Shown piece by piece: positions 47,770 to 59,654 of a stretch of 64,000 nucleotides of DNA. The stretch spans positions 24,738,316 through 24,802,315 of the forward strand of contig CM067503.1 in the NCBI GenBank assembly GCA_034509495.1, written 5' to 3'. The notes under the pieces are model-generated. The model ran no database searches. It was not told the DNA's origin and saw nothing but the letters and a program-made list of their open reading frames with translations. The first letter of the stretch is position 1. Each line of letters opens with the position of its first letter. The DNA is from Acestrorhynchus altus. Its lineage: Eukaryota; Chordata; Actinopteri; Characiformes; Acestrorhynchidae. A program made the position numbers and the translations under genes.

Positions 47770-48835
47770 GGTTTGTTCTGTGTACAATATGGACAGTTAG
47801 GACACACCATGAACACCTTTGTCTTTTTGACATTTTTAAACATATGGACGTTAGATCTTCATTTTAACTATATTGAGAGATGGGTGTGATATTAACACAT
47901 ACAAATGAAGAACATCATTTGCAAAATGTAGTTAATAGAATTCAAATTTTCTTGTGAGGAAAATGTTAGGACACCTTATGCCATAATAGCTGGTATCTCC
48001 TCCCTTCTACCAGTCTCTGACATCGACTAGAAGAAAGATTTTCCCAATCCTTCATGTGGATTTCTTTCACCTTTGTCATATTTCAGAATTCATTCTTCAT
48101 ATAGACTTGCTTATATTTATCTCAAGCTCCCTGGTATGAGGTTCTAATTCAACTTAGATTAATCTGTCTAAAGCACATTGTTCCAGAGGTCCTGGTATTT
48201 GTCAGGGTATTCCTCAGCAAACTTTAGTCTTGCCCTGGTGTTTTTTTGTTTGTTTTTTTGTCAGCAAGAGTTTTCTCCATGCACACAAAAATTAAACTTT
48301 GTCTCTTTCGAAAATTAAACTTTGTCTCTTTCTGATGGTAGATGCACTTTGACAGCAACTGTGGCTACCTGTAGGTCCTCTGTTGGTTCCGTGATTGCAT
48401 TTTAGGACTGTTGGCAACTTCTAAACGCTTCTTGTGGTCTGCTCTTAGGCTGAACTTGCTAGGACAGCCTGACTTGGCCATGTTTGTAGTTGTTTTAAAA
48501 GTTCTCCAATTGTATTTTTTTTCTGGACAGTGGAACAGATGATTTCTTATTCTTAAGAGATCTTTTTAAATTCCAAGTCTCTACACTTACAACCTTCATT
48601 CTGAAGGCCTCAGAAAGCTCACTATGGTGATATCTTTCACTTCAACAATCAGGATCAAACAAATATAATGTCTGAGTATAGAGCCTCCGACAAAGTCCTC
48701 TCTGAAAATTTGCAGTTGTTGTGCTGCACCTTATTCTAATCTCAGGCATTTTAATTAGTAATAAATGTGGGGCTGCCCTAACTTTTTCTTCTAAAAGAAA
48801 TTGCATTTTTAACTATTACATTTTACAAATAATTT
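47770..48835 (-). mobile_element. Tc1-like transposon relic, uninterrupted copy
   Basis: Same family as 33.64-34.89 kb, antisense on the plus strand. The ends carry decayed inverted-repeat text (GTTAGGACACACC near 47797; GGGCTGCCCTAACTTTTTC near 48771). Internal landmarks include CTAAAGCACATTGTTCCAGAGGTC (48166) and ACTTGCTAGGACAGCCTGAC (48461). The site homologous to the hAT insertion in the other copy (GCAACTGTGGCTACCTGTAGG, about 48355) is uninterrupted. Frameshifts and stops are numerous. Confidence 0.8.
48287..48334. repeat. 24-bp tandem duplication inside the Tc1 relic
   Basis: AAAATTAAACTTTGTCTCTT plus TCG is followed immediately by the same sequence ending TCT (48287-48310, 48311-48334). 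The paralogous copy at 33.84 kb has a single version. Confidence 0.9.
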
Positions 48836-49595
48836 TTAAAAGACATGTCTTTAATTTTATGTTATATTAACATAATATTAATATGTTTAATGTTAATATA
48901 TTTAGTTATATTAACACCATCCCTCAATATAGTTGATACTTTTTTATGTAGTTCCAAGTATCACAGAATTTGTGCAGTATATTTTATATATTTTATGCTG
49001 AATGTTTTTTCAAAGAATGGTGGTAAAACTATTTTTGCTAAGTTTGTGTTATTGTGCTTCATAGACACTATCATAGTGTGTTTTAGGCACCTTTAACTCT
49101 GAAAAGTGTAGCCCTTTATTGGGGTTTCGGCAAATGTCTTCAGTGCAGCAGAGTCTTGAATACTTTAACCGCCAGTGTTATACATCCAAAAGCCACTAAA
49201 CATTTCGTCAAATGAATTATTCTAATTCAAAATGTGTTTTTCTTTCTACTTTGATGTCTTTTTCCCCCCGTCTTTTCCTGGCGCCCTGCTCTCTCAGCTG
49301 CAACTCTGTGTCCTTGGACAGCCTTTCATGTGCTGTGAAAATAGCATGGTCCATTTATCTGGAATTGTCTTCATGTGCTGGTTTGGGATTATTCGTCCCC
49401 TCAACTCAGACTCAATGTGTGGTTTAGTCTGTTTCTGTGTGTTAGAAAGGCTTTGGTTGCCAGTTTTTATACTATCGAGTGTTCTTTTGAATTACATTGA
49501 CATTGCACATTACACTGACATACATGTATTTAAATTTTAAACACAGCAATCTCTCCTGAGGCATCATAAGCATCACCCATTGATTTTGTAACCTT
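48836..49595. other. Non-coding interval, nothing recognised
   Basis: AT-rich left half. The right half (49230-49500) holds two overlapping open frames (71 and 102 codons) with no known domain. Confidence 0.35.
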
Positions 49596-49599
49596 TATA

Positions 49600-49768
49600 T
49601 AATAGCGCTGACATGAGAACAGGAGACTCTTTAGTCCAAAGCCAAAAGTCAGCCAAAAGTCACTGTGCCCAGTGCTGATTGTGGGTTAGAGGGTTAAAGC
49701 TGACACTTGATTTTAGGAAAAATACAGGTGGAACAGGTGTCCACATAAGTTTGAACATGCAGTGTAAC
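49600..49768. mobile_element. Tc1-type terminus relic
   Basis: CAGTGCTGATTGTGGGTTAGAGG (49669) and CAGGTGTCCACATAAGTTTG, ending CAGTGTA (49734-49765), resemble a fish Tc1 3' end. No coding part. Confidence 0.45.
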
Positions 49769-50615
49769 CTGCCCACCTAGACTCATTCTTAACACATGTC
49801 ATAAAGAGTTTCCATGGAAGAAGTAAATATGATTCTTGTACCATTTTAAATTGACATTCAACACAACAATCTTACTGAAAAGTACAATGCAGGAAATTTG
49901 AAGATTAATTTCAGAATTTACTGGTATTTGGTGGTGTGTTTCTATAATTGTGCATGCTTGGATTTGTAGTGCATATTCAGATTTAGCCGGTTTTTGTTGA
50001 GCAGTTCAGATCCAACCAAATTCTCCTCAGATGCTGAGATTCAACTGAGAAAGATCAAACTTAGGATTTTTATATGTTCAGGCAGTGATATGATCAGACA
50101 GTTATGTTTGGATTAATAAAAAACTAAATCTAATAGATTTTTAGGTACATTTTCCTAATTCAATCTAATGTGCCTTGATTCTCATCACAGTAAGATCGGA
50201 AGATAGATGTGTACATAGTGGTTATCGCTTACTTTTTATAATTTCTTTACTGTTATCGGTTTTCTCACAGACAACACAAGTGTCCCACCTGAGAGTCATC
50301 TGAGCACAAGCTTCAGTGAAGGAGATGCAACTCTAAACTCATATCGCGTTTCTGTACAAAAACCTCATCATGACTATTGTTTGATTACCTTAGAGAATTT
50401 ATCCAGACATTTAGCAGCATAATTATTGATGTAGTTTGCTGCTCATAAGCTTTCTTTGCTTTTCTTTGGTGTTTGGTCTGTTCTATGGAGCATTACTGGA
50501 ACCAAACAGCCCAATATTCTTAGCATGTCCAACCCCTCTGGTGTTTTCTTTCCTCTGCTCTTAAAGTTCTGGTGTTTTTGCTGAGACTAATTTGCTGTCA
50601 GACATGGGGCATTTT
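49769..50615. other. Non-coding interval, nothing recognised
   Basis: No named repeat or credible exon. Confidence 0.35.
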
Positions 50616-50619
50616 CACA

Positions 50620-50885
50620 AAAGCCTGCAGACTCCTGAAATTAATTTATCCAAATAACCGGGCCCATGGGCGAGCGAGGCAGGGGCGCTGAAGTGGCCGG
50701 ACTGGGCATAGCCTTCTTTTGAAGTCTGGAATGTTTTGGCTGACTTAAAACAGGCGACTGGACTGAGCGGATCACTTTCACTGACCCGCGGGATTTTTAA
50801 CCATTTTCATTCTTGAGGAGGAGAGCTAAAACTAAATGGGCTGACAAAAATCAAAAAAGACCCTAACTATCAAATAAATAAATGG
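50620..50885. other. Candidate conserved non-coding block, GC-rich core
   Basis: CCGGGCCCATGGGCGAGCGA and GAAGTGGCCGGACTGGG (about 50658-50706) form the most GC-rich unique patch in this half of the window, next to AATTAATTTATCC and ACCCGCGGGATTT. No open frame of interest. Confidence 0.35.
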
Positions 50886-52135
50886 CTGATTTGAAGTGCA
50901 GCCTTCGGGGTTTGGTTTGATTTTCAGCAACACTGAAGTCTGCAGTGAAATGTCAGTGTGTCTTTCTTAAAATGTTCTTAAGATGAAATTTCGATACACT
51001 GTAAAGCCTTTTCAAATATGGAGAACAGCAAAGTTGTAGGCACAAAAATTGTTCCAACAGTAGGAATGTATGTGTTTTTTGAACGTGCCTGCATCATAAG
51101 AAAATAGTTATCTCATTTGAAAATGCTTAGACATTTTATTTGCAATTTTTCAGGGTCCTGAGTCTGATTAATATTAAAACCTGCATTATAGCCACTTCCT
51201 GCATCCCTCCTAGTGGTGGCAGATTAGAAAATGAATGGCCATTTAGCATATAGAAGTGTAGCACCATCCTTTAGCCTACTACAGTTTAGCCACTCATTCA
51301 GAGCACAGCATTGTAGCAGTTTAACTCATTCAGCATAATACAAAATAAAAGGAATAAAATTAAGGCGATTAAGTAAAAATGTGTGATTAGAAATTTATGA
51401 CAAGTGCTTTTGGTTCATAAGGTGGACCTTAGGGGGAAAACATTAAAAGCATTCAACTTTAAGTTTTAGCATATGATAACAGCTTTATCAGTCATTGTCG
51501 TACTCAATTTATAATGTCATCTCTATCATTGCTCTGGGCTTGACACACTGCTGACAGCGTAATCTAAATTTAGTGAAACAGGCATGACTATACTTGCATA
51601 ACCTGAGTCATATTCATGTTAAATCATGTAATTTTACTCTACTACCTACCAGTCCATGTGGTTCTTTCACTTTCAGTGATGATTCTGTGTCTATCTGCTT
51701 GTTCAGAAATGCATGTGCTTTAAAAATGTAGGGGCACAAGAAATGTCAATTCTCATATTATGCTGCTTTAATGTTTGAAAAGCATCATATTATATGGAAC
51801 ATACATGTTAACATATATTCGCATGTTCTCATGAAAATGTTCTCATTCTGATATGAGGTTGTGTCAGCAGTTTGGCGTACAGAACAACAGACAGTGTTTT
51901 ACACAAAAAGTCAAAAGTGTAGTGCAAGTGTTTAGGACGGTACAAATTGGAGTACACATTATTTCCCATTTTATTTTTATGGACTCTGTAAATGATGGTA
52001 ATTTGCCGCTTCACCGGCTGTGTGTGAATTCATTTAATCAACACTTTAGGCTTTATGAACTCCAGCTCTGTTCTGAGTGACACACTCAGTTGGCTTTAAT
52101 AAAGCAGCAGTAAAAGTGTGTGTTATTAAATCAGT
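50886..52135. other. Non-coding interval, nothing recognised
   Basis: AT-rich with no named element; short opposite-strand frames near 51830-52080 are featureless. Confidence 0.35.
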
Positions 52136-52137
52136 GG

Positions 52138-52335
52138 TATTAAACCTCTGGGGTGATAATTAAAGCTGGTGTAGTTTAAAGACGCCAGCAGAAATGTAGT
52201 AACCCGGAGAAACGGACCGGTCCGAGTGAGAGCCACTTAAATTTCCACCTCAATAAATAATTCAGTGCTGTGCTGTCCTTCTGCAGCACTCAAATCCCCA
52301 CTGACCGCTTTTTATAACCTGTGACTCAGCGAGCC
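52138..52335. other. Candidate conserved non-coding (enhancer-like) block
   Basis: GATAATTAAAGCTGG (TAATTA at 52157-52162), AATAAATAATTCAGTG and TGACTCAGCGAGCC (AP-1-like TGACTCA) lie in repeat-free DNA with several CpGs. Confidence 0.35.
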
Positions 52336-52359
52336 ATTACAGTCCTGACATCCCTACAC

Positions 52360-52625
52360 TAACCACTTCTCTCTCTCTGTCTTCATCTTTCTCTCACTTT
52401 TTTCTTTCTTGCCGAATCTCCTCTTTTCTATCTCTCTTGCTATTTTCTTTCTATCTCCATCTCCCACCTCTTCAGTTTGCCTCACTGTTCTTTCTCTTTA
52501 TCCCCCTCTCTATATATCTGTCTAAGAAAGAAAGAAAGACTCTGTCTATCTTTCTTGTGTCTGGTTTGCCATCCCTCTCCTTTTTTCTCACTTTCTATTC
52601 TCTCTTTCAGTCTCTCTGCTCTGTA
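52360..52625. repeat. Polypyrimidine tract with a small purine island
   Basis: About 260 bases of C/T-rich sequence, interrupted near 52525 by AAGAAAGAAAGAAAG, which can pair with the nearby CTTTCTT. It explains the FSFL/SLYICL frames. Confidence 0.8.
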
Positions 52626-53035
52626 TGCCTGTTCTTTGGTTAATAAATTAACAAGCAGCGTTTTAGATGCATTGCCTGGTTTGATTCATTTTTGCTCCAA
52701 AAACAATTCTGTTGTTCATTTATCTGAACAATTCTGACTCTGTAAGCTATGTGTTTCACACCAAACCAATTTGGCTGACATTGTTCACAACTGATATGAT
52801 TTTTAATTATTTATATATTCTAAAAACTCACTTTTATGGGTTTAATTAGTTTGATAGCACTGAAATTGATATAACAGCAGAGCATGCAACTCGCAGCCAT
52901 ACTGAGGTCATCACTGTGAGCGAGCAGAGAGGAATAAATCTCCCAATGGTGATTATGAGGTTGACACTAGAGTTAGCACAGAGCTATGGTAGCACAATAG
53001 TCAAATTGGCCTGGGGAACTCTGGGAAATAGTTTT
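52626..53035. other. Non-coding interval, nothing recognised
   Basis: No named element. Confidence 0.35.
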
Positions 53036-53039
53036 AATG

Positions 53040-53430
53040 TCCCATACAGATGTGGCCTCCTACTGAGCGAGAGACCACCTCAAAACGAGTGAAACTATTA
53101 GCTATTAACAGTTCTTTTTACAAATCTGCAGCAGGGTAATTAAAGCCCCCCTCTAGCCTCCCAACGCCTATACATCACATTTGTGGTTATTATTGATTTC
53201 TGTTCCCTAGTTCATAATTATCCTGCATTATTTATAAAGAGAGATTGATGACTTTTATATGTTGTTGACTTTTTTACGTCACCTCCCTCCCTCCCCCTCT
53301 GCTACCTATTAATTATGAAATACTGTAGGGTTTTTCGGCTGTTTGCTTTTACGGGCTCTTCCTGTTGAACTTGGTGCGGAACGCTGCTGTTTCTAAACGA
53401 CTGCAAAAAGTAAATGTGGACAAAATCCCA
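53040..53430. other. Candidate conserved non-coding (enhancer-like) block
   Basis: Contains AGCAGGGTAATTAAAGC (53130-53146), the reverse complement of the motif at 12751-12767, plus CTATTAATTATGAAATAC (53306) and TTTTTACGTCACC (CRE-like). Repeat-free with no coding frame. Confidence 0.38.
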
Positions 53431-53659
53431 GCAGTCTTAAGTCATTCACACATTATGTCATGATTGAGTGTCAAAGCGGCTGTTCTTTTTAGCCCTGCTG
53501 AATTTTCAGTTAAACTGCACAACAGACTGGAGCATGAGTTTCTTCAGCACTGAAATACATACATTAAACATAAAGCAGGTTCTCTTATCCAGAACAACTT
53601 ATACAAGGGGTTCTCAGAAACTAGTGTCCATAGATACTACTAAGCTAAGCCAAGAACTC

Positions 53660-53855
53660 AAAGGTACAGAACTCCAACATTGCTACATGAGAGAGGAAAA
53701 CCTTACAGAAGGACAACCATTCCACCAATCAGGCCTGTATGGTAGAGTGACCAGACGGAAGCCACTCCTCAGTAAAAGACACATGACAGCCCACCTAGAG
53801 TTTGCCAAAACTTTCAGACCACGAGAAAGAAAAAGACCCAACAGAACCACAACAG
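53660..53855 (+). mobile_element. Tc1 transposase fragment
   Basis: In frame, GLYGRVTRRKPLLSKRHMTAH (about 53737-53800) is the linker between the second helix-turn-helix and the DDE domain of the same Tc1 family as 36.86 and 10.17 kb. Flanking words (GAACTCCAACATTGC, CCTTACAGAAGGACAACC) agree. Only about 190 bases survive, abutting the next repeat. Confidence 0.85.
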
Positions 53856-53869
53856 AGCAGGTATTAATT

Positions 53870-54210
53870 GGGTAATGGGTCATTCTTATCACTGCAGTGA
53901 CATGGTCATGGTGTGTGGCACTGCTGCCTGAACCACTCATACCAGTGCAACACGCACTAACACAACACCACCATGTGAAAGTCACTGCAGTGCTAAGAAT
54001 GACCCACCACCCACATAATACCTGCTTTGTGGTGGTCCTGTGGGTTCCTGACCGTTAAGGAACAGGTGAAAGATTGCTAACAAGGTATCCAGAGAAACAA
54101 ATGGACAGCAGTCTAATTATAGAACTACAAAGTGCTCCTCTGTGGTAAGTGAAGCTGATAAAAATTAACAGTGAGTGTAGAAACAAGGGGGTGGTCATAA
54201 TGATGTGGTT
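53870..54210 (+). mobile_element. Fish non-autonomous DNA repeat with palindromic end
   Basis: GGGTCATTCTTATCACTGCA (from 53877) is mirrored by TGCAGTGCTAAGAATGACCC (ending 54005), part of 25-base arms with one mismatch. Downstream text TACCTGCTTTGTGGTGGTCC, GAACTACAAAGTGCT and GTAGAAACAAGGGGGTGGTC matches an abundant otophysan repeat. Copies also at 46.29 and 47.39 kb. Confidence 0.78.
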
Positions 54211-54876
54211 CAATACAAGTGTGAATTAAGTGCTCTTAAAGTGTTTCTTATGAAGATTTCAAGCGACTCAGCTGTTCAGACACTAAGGGGTTGTTCTTTC
54301 CTTTACCTCAAATTCAGGACAGGAGAACAGGAGGTCTGGAGGTGTTTTCTATACATCTTAATGGATCTTAGGTTGAGTTGAGCTGTAACTAAACCACAAA
54401 AGACTGTTAGTGGAGACTGGGTTTTGGCTTTTACCATCAGATAGGGCGGGCTGCTCCAGCTTTGGCTTTGTAGACCAGTGTCAGGGTTTGAAATCTGGGT
54501 AGAGCAGCTATGGGACTCCAGTGAAGAGAATGCAGTGACATAGGAAGACTAGACAGGAGGGATTTTCTGTAGTCAAGCCTTGAGATGACGACAGAATGAA
54601 CAAAGAAATTATCAAAAAGAAGAGAAATTTGTATGACCAAGTCATGTTTGCAACATCAGTCAAAAATGATAACTAGTTCAAAACTACATCAAGTCTTTCA
54701 TAATTCTGCAGCTGCAGTGACCAGGGAGTTGTAAAGAAAATGGAACGATCATAATGATAATCTGTGCTACTAGGGATTTACGACAAATCCTTGCTGGGCT
54801 TGAGCTTCAGGTTATGGGCTGCCATTCATGATGATATGTCAGTGAAACATGCCAATATACAAATAGAAACCTTGGA
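54211..54876. other. Non-coding interval, nothing recognised
   Basis: No named element; possible unassigned repeat near 54330-54600. Confidence 0.3.
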
Positions 54877-55190
54877 GATATCCAGAATGATGTTCTAAAA
54901 ACCTTAATATCCTGCTCTTATAACATCAATATCCAAAATTAGGCTCAAATAACAATAATATCCAGAATAAAGTTCTAAGAACATTAATATTGCAAATTCA
55001 ATTAAAATAACAACTATCAATAATGATGTTCTAATATTCAATTCAAATGACATTAATATTTAGAATGAGGTTCTAATAATATTAATATGCAGAATGAAGC
55101 TCTAATTGCTTTAATATTCAGAATCAAGTTCCAGAATTGAGTTCAAATAACAGTAATATCCAGAATGTGGTTCTGATAACATGAAGGTCA
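54877..55190. repeat. About 30-bp degenerate minisatellite
   Basis: Around ten irregular units built from TAATAT(C/T)CAGAAT, GA.GTTCTAA and AACAT segments, for example at 54877, 54950, 55050, 55080 and 55155. The same unit recurs at 59368-59440. Confidence 0.8.
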
Positions 55191-57835
55191 GTAATTAGTA
55201 ATGGTCAGTGATGAAAACTGAATAAGGGTCAATGTTGAGGTGCCCCCTTTTTCTGCTACTCTAATTGACATGTTGCTGAAGGTTCAGAGAGATGTCCCTG
55301 GCTTATCGGCTCTTGCTTTGGTCATATAAGCAGCTATCCTGCTGTGACCCCTGGAATAACTTACACACACTTACACACTGATCCCCACTGTCAGCGCCTC
55401 CTGCAGTGTGTGTGAGGTGATTTCATCAAACCGTTGCTCAGCTGGAAACTGCTGCTTCTCTGCTCTTGGTTTGGGCTTGTAAAACAGGAGCTCAGAAGAG
55501 TAAAGAGAAGTTGTTTTCCGTAAAGCAGTACAGTAAAGCAGAAGGCTTTCTCAGCAAGTCAGGCAGCATCACAAAAATGTTCAGGCTGAGGCAGAATATG
55601 CCAGATGAGTCAAAAATTTCTTTAGAATGTATCGCCCACCAAAGAACCCACTCTTAATGAATCCAATTTAGAAAAATGGGAGGAATTCCCTTTTTAATTT
55701 GCTGGTGCAGAAAATAAAATATAAAGACTTTGCAGCTTTAGTGTACAGCGGTTGTTCATCAGTTGTATAAAGTGATGTGAATCTGTGCAGGAATGAATTT
55801 GGGGATTAATGCTGTAGATGTTTGTCAGGACTGGAGCCAGTTATAAGGATCAGTTCCTCACTAACTGTCCTCATGTGTGCTGGGCTTTTTTTAACACTTG
55901 TCCAAAGGGGAAAATCAACAGTGTATTTGCAGAGCAGATGCAGTGTGACTTCATCCTGAAGACAGACATTGTAAGTCCTCGATCATTTTGTATTTCCCTC
56001 TGATTGACAAAGGATTAGGGCTATTATTCCTGCAATGCACAGTGGATATTACTGTACATGACACCGCATTAATGCACTTATTCTGGAAGTGATTATTTTC
56101 TATTGAAATGGCTTATACAACACAATCACAATTCTAAACACTACATTTTGCAAGTTCGCCACCTGTTTTGCTTGTATGTTTCCTGTACCTTCATATTATT
56201 GTTTTTTTATAAAAGTGTTTGCTGATGTTTAACCGTAACAGTGTGGAATAGACTTTATATACTATTGCTACTGTAATAATTCCCTCAGTCTCAACACAGA
56301 GCTGCAGTGAAAATGTACAGACTGAGTAACTGTCTCTCACATGAACAGAGAATGAGAGTAAAACCATTACAGTCTGGAAACATTATTCTACAAGATTTGT
56401 AAGCAGAGCCACACATCAGCATTGGACAGTAGAATTATATTAGTGTGAGGCGTGGGAGTCTTATTTGGACACGAGCTGAGTGTAAAAGGAAAAAATCAAC
56501 CTCAGAATGATGGACTACACTATTAACTGTTAAAGTGTAATGCAATGAAAGCATGAGAAAGGCAATAATTTATGCAGCCACTACATCACAAACAGACCGT
56601 GTCAAAATAAAAGTCACTAAGCAGTAACACAAAACATTTTCACAATTGTGAATTTCCGCACTGCGGGATTAATAAAATATTATCTTAACTAAAACCTAGA
56701 GTTGCTGTCTCATATTTGTCTCCCTTTTTATTTTTTTGCTGATCTGAAAAATGTTTTTTGATCTTTGTATGAAAAATTGGCTGTGTAAAAGTGTAGCACA
56801 TTTTGATAAGAAACTATTTTTGAGCTGCTGATGTTCTGTAGAGACCTGTGGCTTTTTTGTGTCATGGTCATATATTGATACAAGTAGGGATTAATCAGTA
56901 CACAAACATCATGCTTCAGTACACCCCACAGTCCAGAACTTTTTATTATTTTCATTTCAGTTGCCAATCAGCTAAAGCTAAACTCAGCATGGCATGTATG
57001 TGCATCCACTATGTCTATACACATCTTGCAAGTGTGACCACACGTCACAAATTTGTGTCCAGGTGTAACTTGTGGTTGTGGGGCTGGACTCTGAATAGGT
57101 GTTGATTTGATTCAGTTCTTTCTCTGAAGTCCTTCATCATTAAAGGTAGAAAGACTTTGGAAAAGAGTAACAGGACATATTTTTAGGTTTTATGGGGACA
57201 AATGAAGACAGAAAACTCTCAGAAAACTTAAAAGCAAAAGATGTCTAAGCTGCTCTTGTCAATGTCAAACACCCTGTCAATCTTGTCAATCATAAACACA
57301 CGTTTACAACAAAATGGAACTTATTTTGAATGTAAAGCTTGTAAAATATGAAATGGTACAGACCTTCTCTATTTTTGTTGATAAAGATTGTATACTGATT
57401 AATTAACAATACGTTTACATGATATAGGCTAAATAGCTTTTAATAAAAGGGTTTATTAAACTGAGTACACTCTCATGTACACTCTTAGGTTTTAATTTGC
57501 AACATGCAGTATTCATTTTTTGTTTATTCTTTGACTTGTCCATTTGGATGTGAACTTTTTTTACACTAGAAAAGCAGCACCACTTGGAAATTGATTACAT
57601 TACTTTTGTTGATCTAAAATAGAATTCTGCTTAGCTTTGTTCAAACAGTCTGTAACTTAGGGTTCTTGTTACCACATTATGTCAATTTGTAGTTAAATGA
57701 ATTTCATTTTAGGGTTTATATAACTGCATTTAGCAGAAAAATGTTGACAAGCCCCCCCACACACACACACCCCCATGCTTTTTTAGGAGTACGTTATATG
57801 CAAGCTTTTTTGCTAAGAGTGTTCTCTACACGCCT
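55191..57835. other. Long non-coding interval, no named element
   Basis: Mostly AT-rich. The stretch 55240-55480 is more GC-rich and unique (CTTTGGTCATATAAGCAGC at 55315). An A/C-rich simple patch lies at about 57750-57775. No open frame carries a domain. Confidence 0.35.
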
Positions 57836-57839
57836 CTGT

Positions 57840-58245
57840 TAACCACAAGCTTTAGGGATCTCATCAGCTCTTAAATGGGCCGAGCGTCTGTCGCTGAGGG
57901 CCATTTACTGCTGCCTGACATTGAGTGACATGTGCAAAGCCTCATATAACCCACCCTCCCCCCACGCTAAATTAGTGGCTGTTGCTACAGCCTGCTTCTC
58001 CTCCTGCTTACTCACAGAAGAGCAGAGTAAAGGCAGCGGTTCAGGAGTTCACCGTTTGGACGCCAGCCGGAACTACTTAAGGGTGGTGACGTCTTTCAGG
58101 GACAGGTGCTGCTGCAAGTGACATAATATTGGCTGACGTTGAGACGCTGACATATTACAATGCAGTCGGCTGCCAGAAAAGTAATTATCCTGTCAATATA
58201 TGTGAACACTCTGTGACTGGAACATTCGCTAATATGTGCTTAGAA
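57840..58245. other. Candidate conserved non-coding (enhancer-like) block
   Basis: TTAAATGGGCCGAGCGTCTG (57870), CTAAATTAGTGGC (57967), GGTGACGTCTTTC and AAAAGTAATTATCCTGTC (TAATTA at 58182-58187) in repeat-free, CpG-containing DNA. The 66-codon frame (57921-58121) has no domain. Confidence 0.35.
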
Positions 58246-58645
58246 TGCAGATGTAATCACATGTTCTGTTCTTATTAGATTATTAGTCATTTTTCTTGTT
58301 ATTTTAAAACCTGTTCTTCCTCCTTGGGCGTTTAAGCCTGTCTCATTCCTGAAAATGCTTTAGCAGAAGAAGCTATTTATGCCCATACGCTGTTAACTAC
58401 AGGCACGTATGCTTTGGAAGCGGAATGCTGTTTAGAATGCAGAAAATATATTTAGTTCTTGCCAACAGACAGCAAAAGGCACCAGTAGGTCTGGCCCAGT
58501 AGGGCAGCGGCTACTTTTTTTGTCACAGGATGGACTTTCAATTATGGTAATACACAGCTTACCTCCTTCAAGAACGCTCAGGCCAATTAAGGTCTGCATT
58601 TATACCAAATATTATACTTTTGCTGTTGCACATGTGTATGCTTGA
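58246..58645. other. Non-coding interval, nothing recognised
   Basis: Unique-looking; CATACGCTGTTAACTACAGG at about 58385 is CpG-bearing but isolated. Confidence 0.3.
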
Positions 58646-58649
58646 AATG

Positions 58650-58810
58650 GTTTTTCACCATGACTGAGTACACTCTCCACAAAAAGGGTTCTAAAACTGT
58701 TCTTTGAGGATTCAGTAATAAAGGCTGAGGTTCTATACCAGCCCATGGCCTTTTCCTATGAACCCATTGTCAAAGGCATGTCTGGACTAAAATGGTTCTG
58801 TATTTAAACC
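58650..58810. mobile_element. Possible AGGTTCT-type MITE fragment
   Basis: AAAAAGGGTTCTAAAACTG, GAGGTTCTATACC and AAATGGTTCTGTATTT resemble a fish repeat with alternating GGTTCT and AGAACC words. Ends not found. Confidence 0.35.
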
Positions 58811-59367
58811 AAATGTACTAATTGTCCTTGTGCTTTTTCATTTAAATGTATAAAATGACTGTAACTGTGAATTCTGTTCATACAGCTTTCAGATCATCAG
58901 CAGGATACTGAAAAAGGAGAGGACTGATTTCACACATTAATAATGTGAACAACTGGAAATAAGTTTTAATAACATTTAATAAGGTTTAATTAATGAAATA
59001 TAATTATTTTTTTTGTTTTAAACCAATTTAAATGTTCATCACTCCCACACATATATATAGAGATGGTTCTTTTTTGGGGGGTGGGCAAAGTGATGATATT
59101 TTGTCTTATTGTGATAAATTTTATCACAATACACATTTCTGTGTATATATTGGATTTCAGTGCGGTTTTTGAAAGAATCTGCTGCTGTTGGTGCTGTTGG
59201 TGTCTTTTATCTGTGTGCCAGTATATAATGGTAAATGTTGTGTATCTTGAAAATGTCTTTAAAGATTGTGATATAATATTTGTATCAAATTACCCATCTA
59301 TGTATTTTCTGCAGCACAGTGGTTCCTCTGAGCACCACTCAGAGTATCATTTTATTATATATTTTAA
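58811..59367. other. AT-rich non-coding interval
   Basis: A 105-codon frame (59063-59380) is cysteine-rich in one stretch because of GCTGTTGGT repeats (about 59180-59200). No family recognised. Confidence 0.35.
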
Positions 59368-59440
59368 TAGTGCAGAATGACATTCTAATAACATTTAATT
59401 ACTTAATTGAAGTTCTAATAACATTAATATTTAGAATATT
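59368..59440. repeat. Short copy of the 30-bp minisatellite unit
   Basis: Two to three units, GCAGAATGACATTCTAATAA and GAAGTTCTAATAACATTAAT, match the units at 54877-55190 in the same orientation. Confidence 0.7.
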
Positions 59441-59650
59441 TTAAATATTTATGATTATTATTGGTAAACTCCATAATGAAACCTTACTAGACAAATATAT
59501 TCATCACTTTTACTAATTATCAAGATCAGACTAAATAAAACGTTTAATGCAGTTACAAACATTAACAAGCTTTGATGAGTAACTGACTAGTAAATTGAGG
59601 TCAATAACCGAAGTATATTATCGTCCATGATCTAACTATATGCAGTTAAG
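59441..59650. other. Short AT-rich interval
   Basis: Nothing recognised. Confidence 0.3.
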
Positions 59651-59654
59651 TCGT

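Noticed and set aside
53468..53875. 135-codon open frame as a possible host gene
   Set aside because: Its recognisable part is the linker of a Tc1 transposase; the N-terminal half is chance sequence.
58650..58810. TATA/CAAT-type promoter suggested by GTATTTAAACC
   Set aside because: Embedded in an AGGTTCT-type dispersed repeat, with no downstream gene.
59063..59380. 105-codon frame with a CCCWCCWCLLSVC stretch (possible metal-binding protein)
   Set aside because: The cysteines come from short GCTGTTGGT-type repeats; no family spacing and no splice or codon support.
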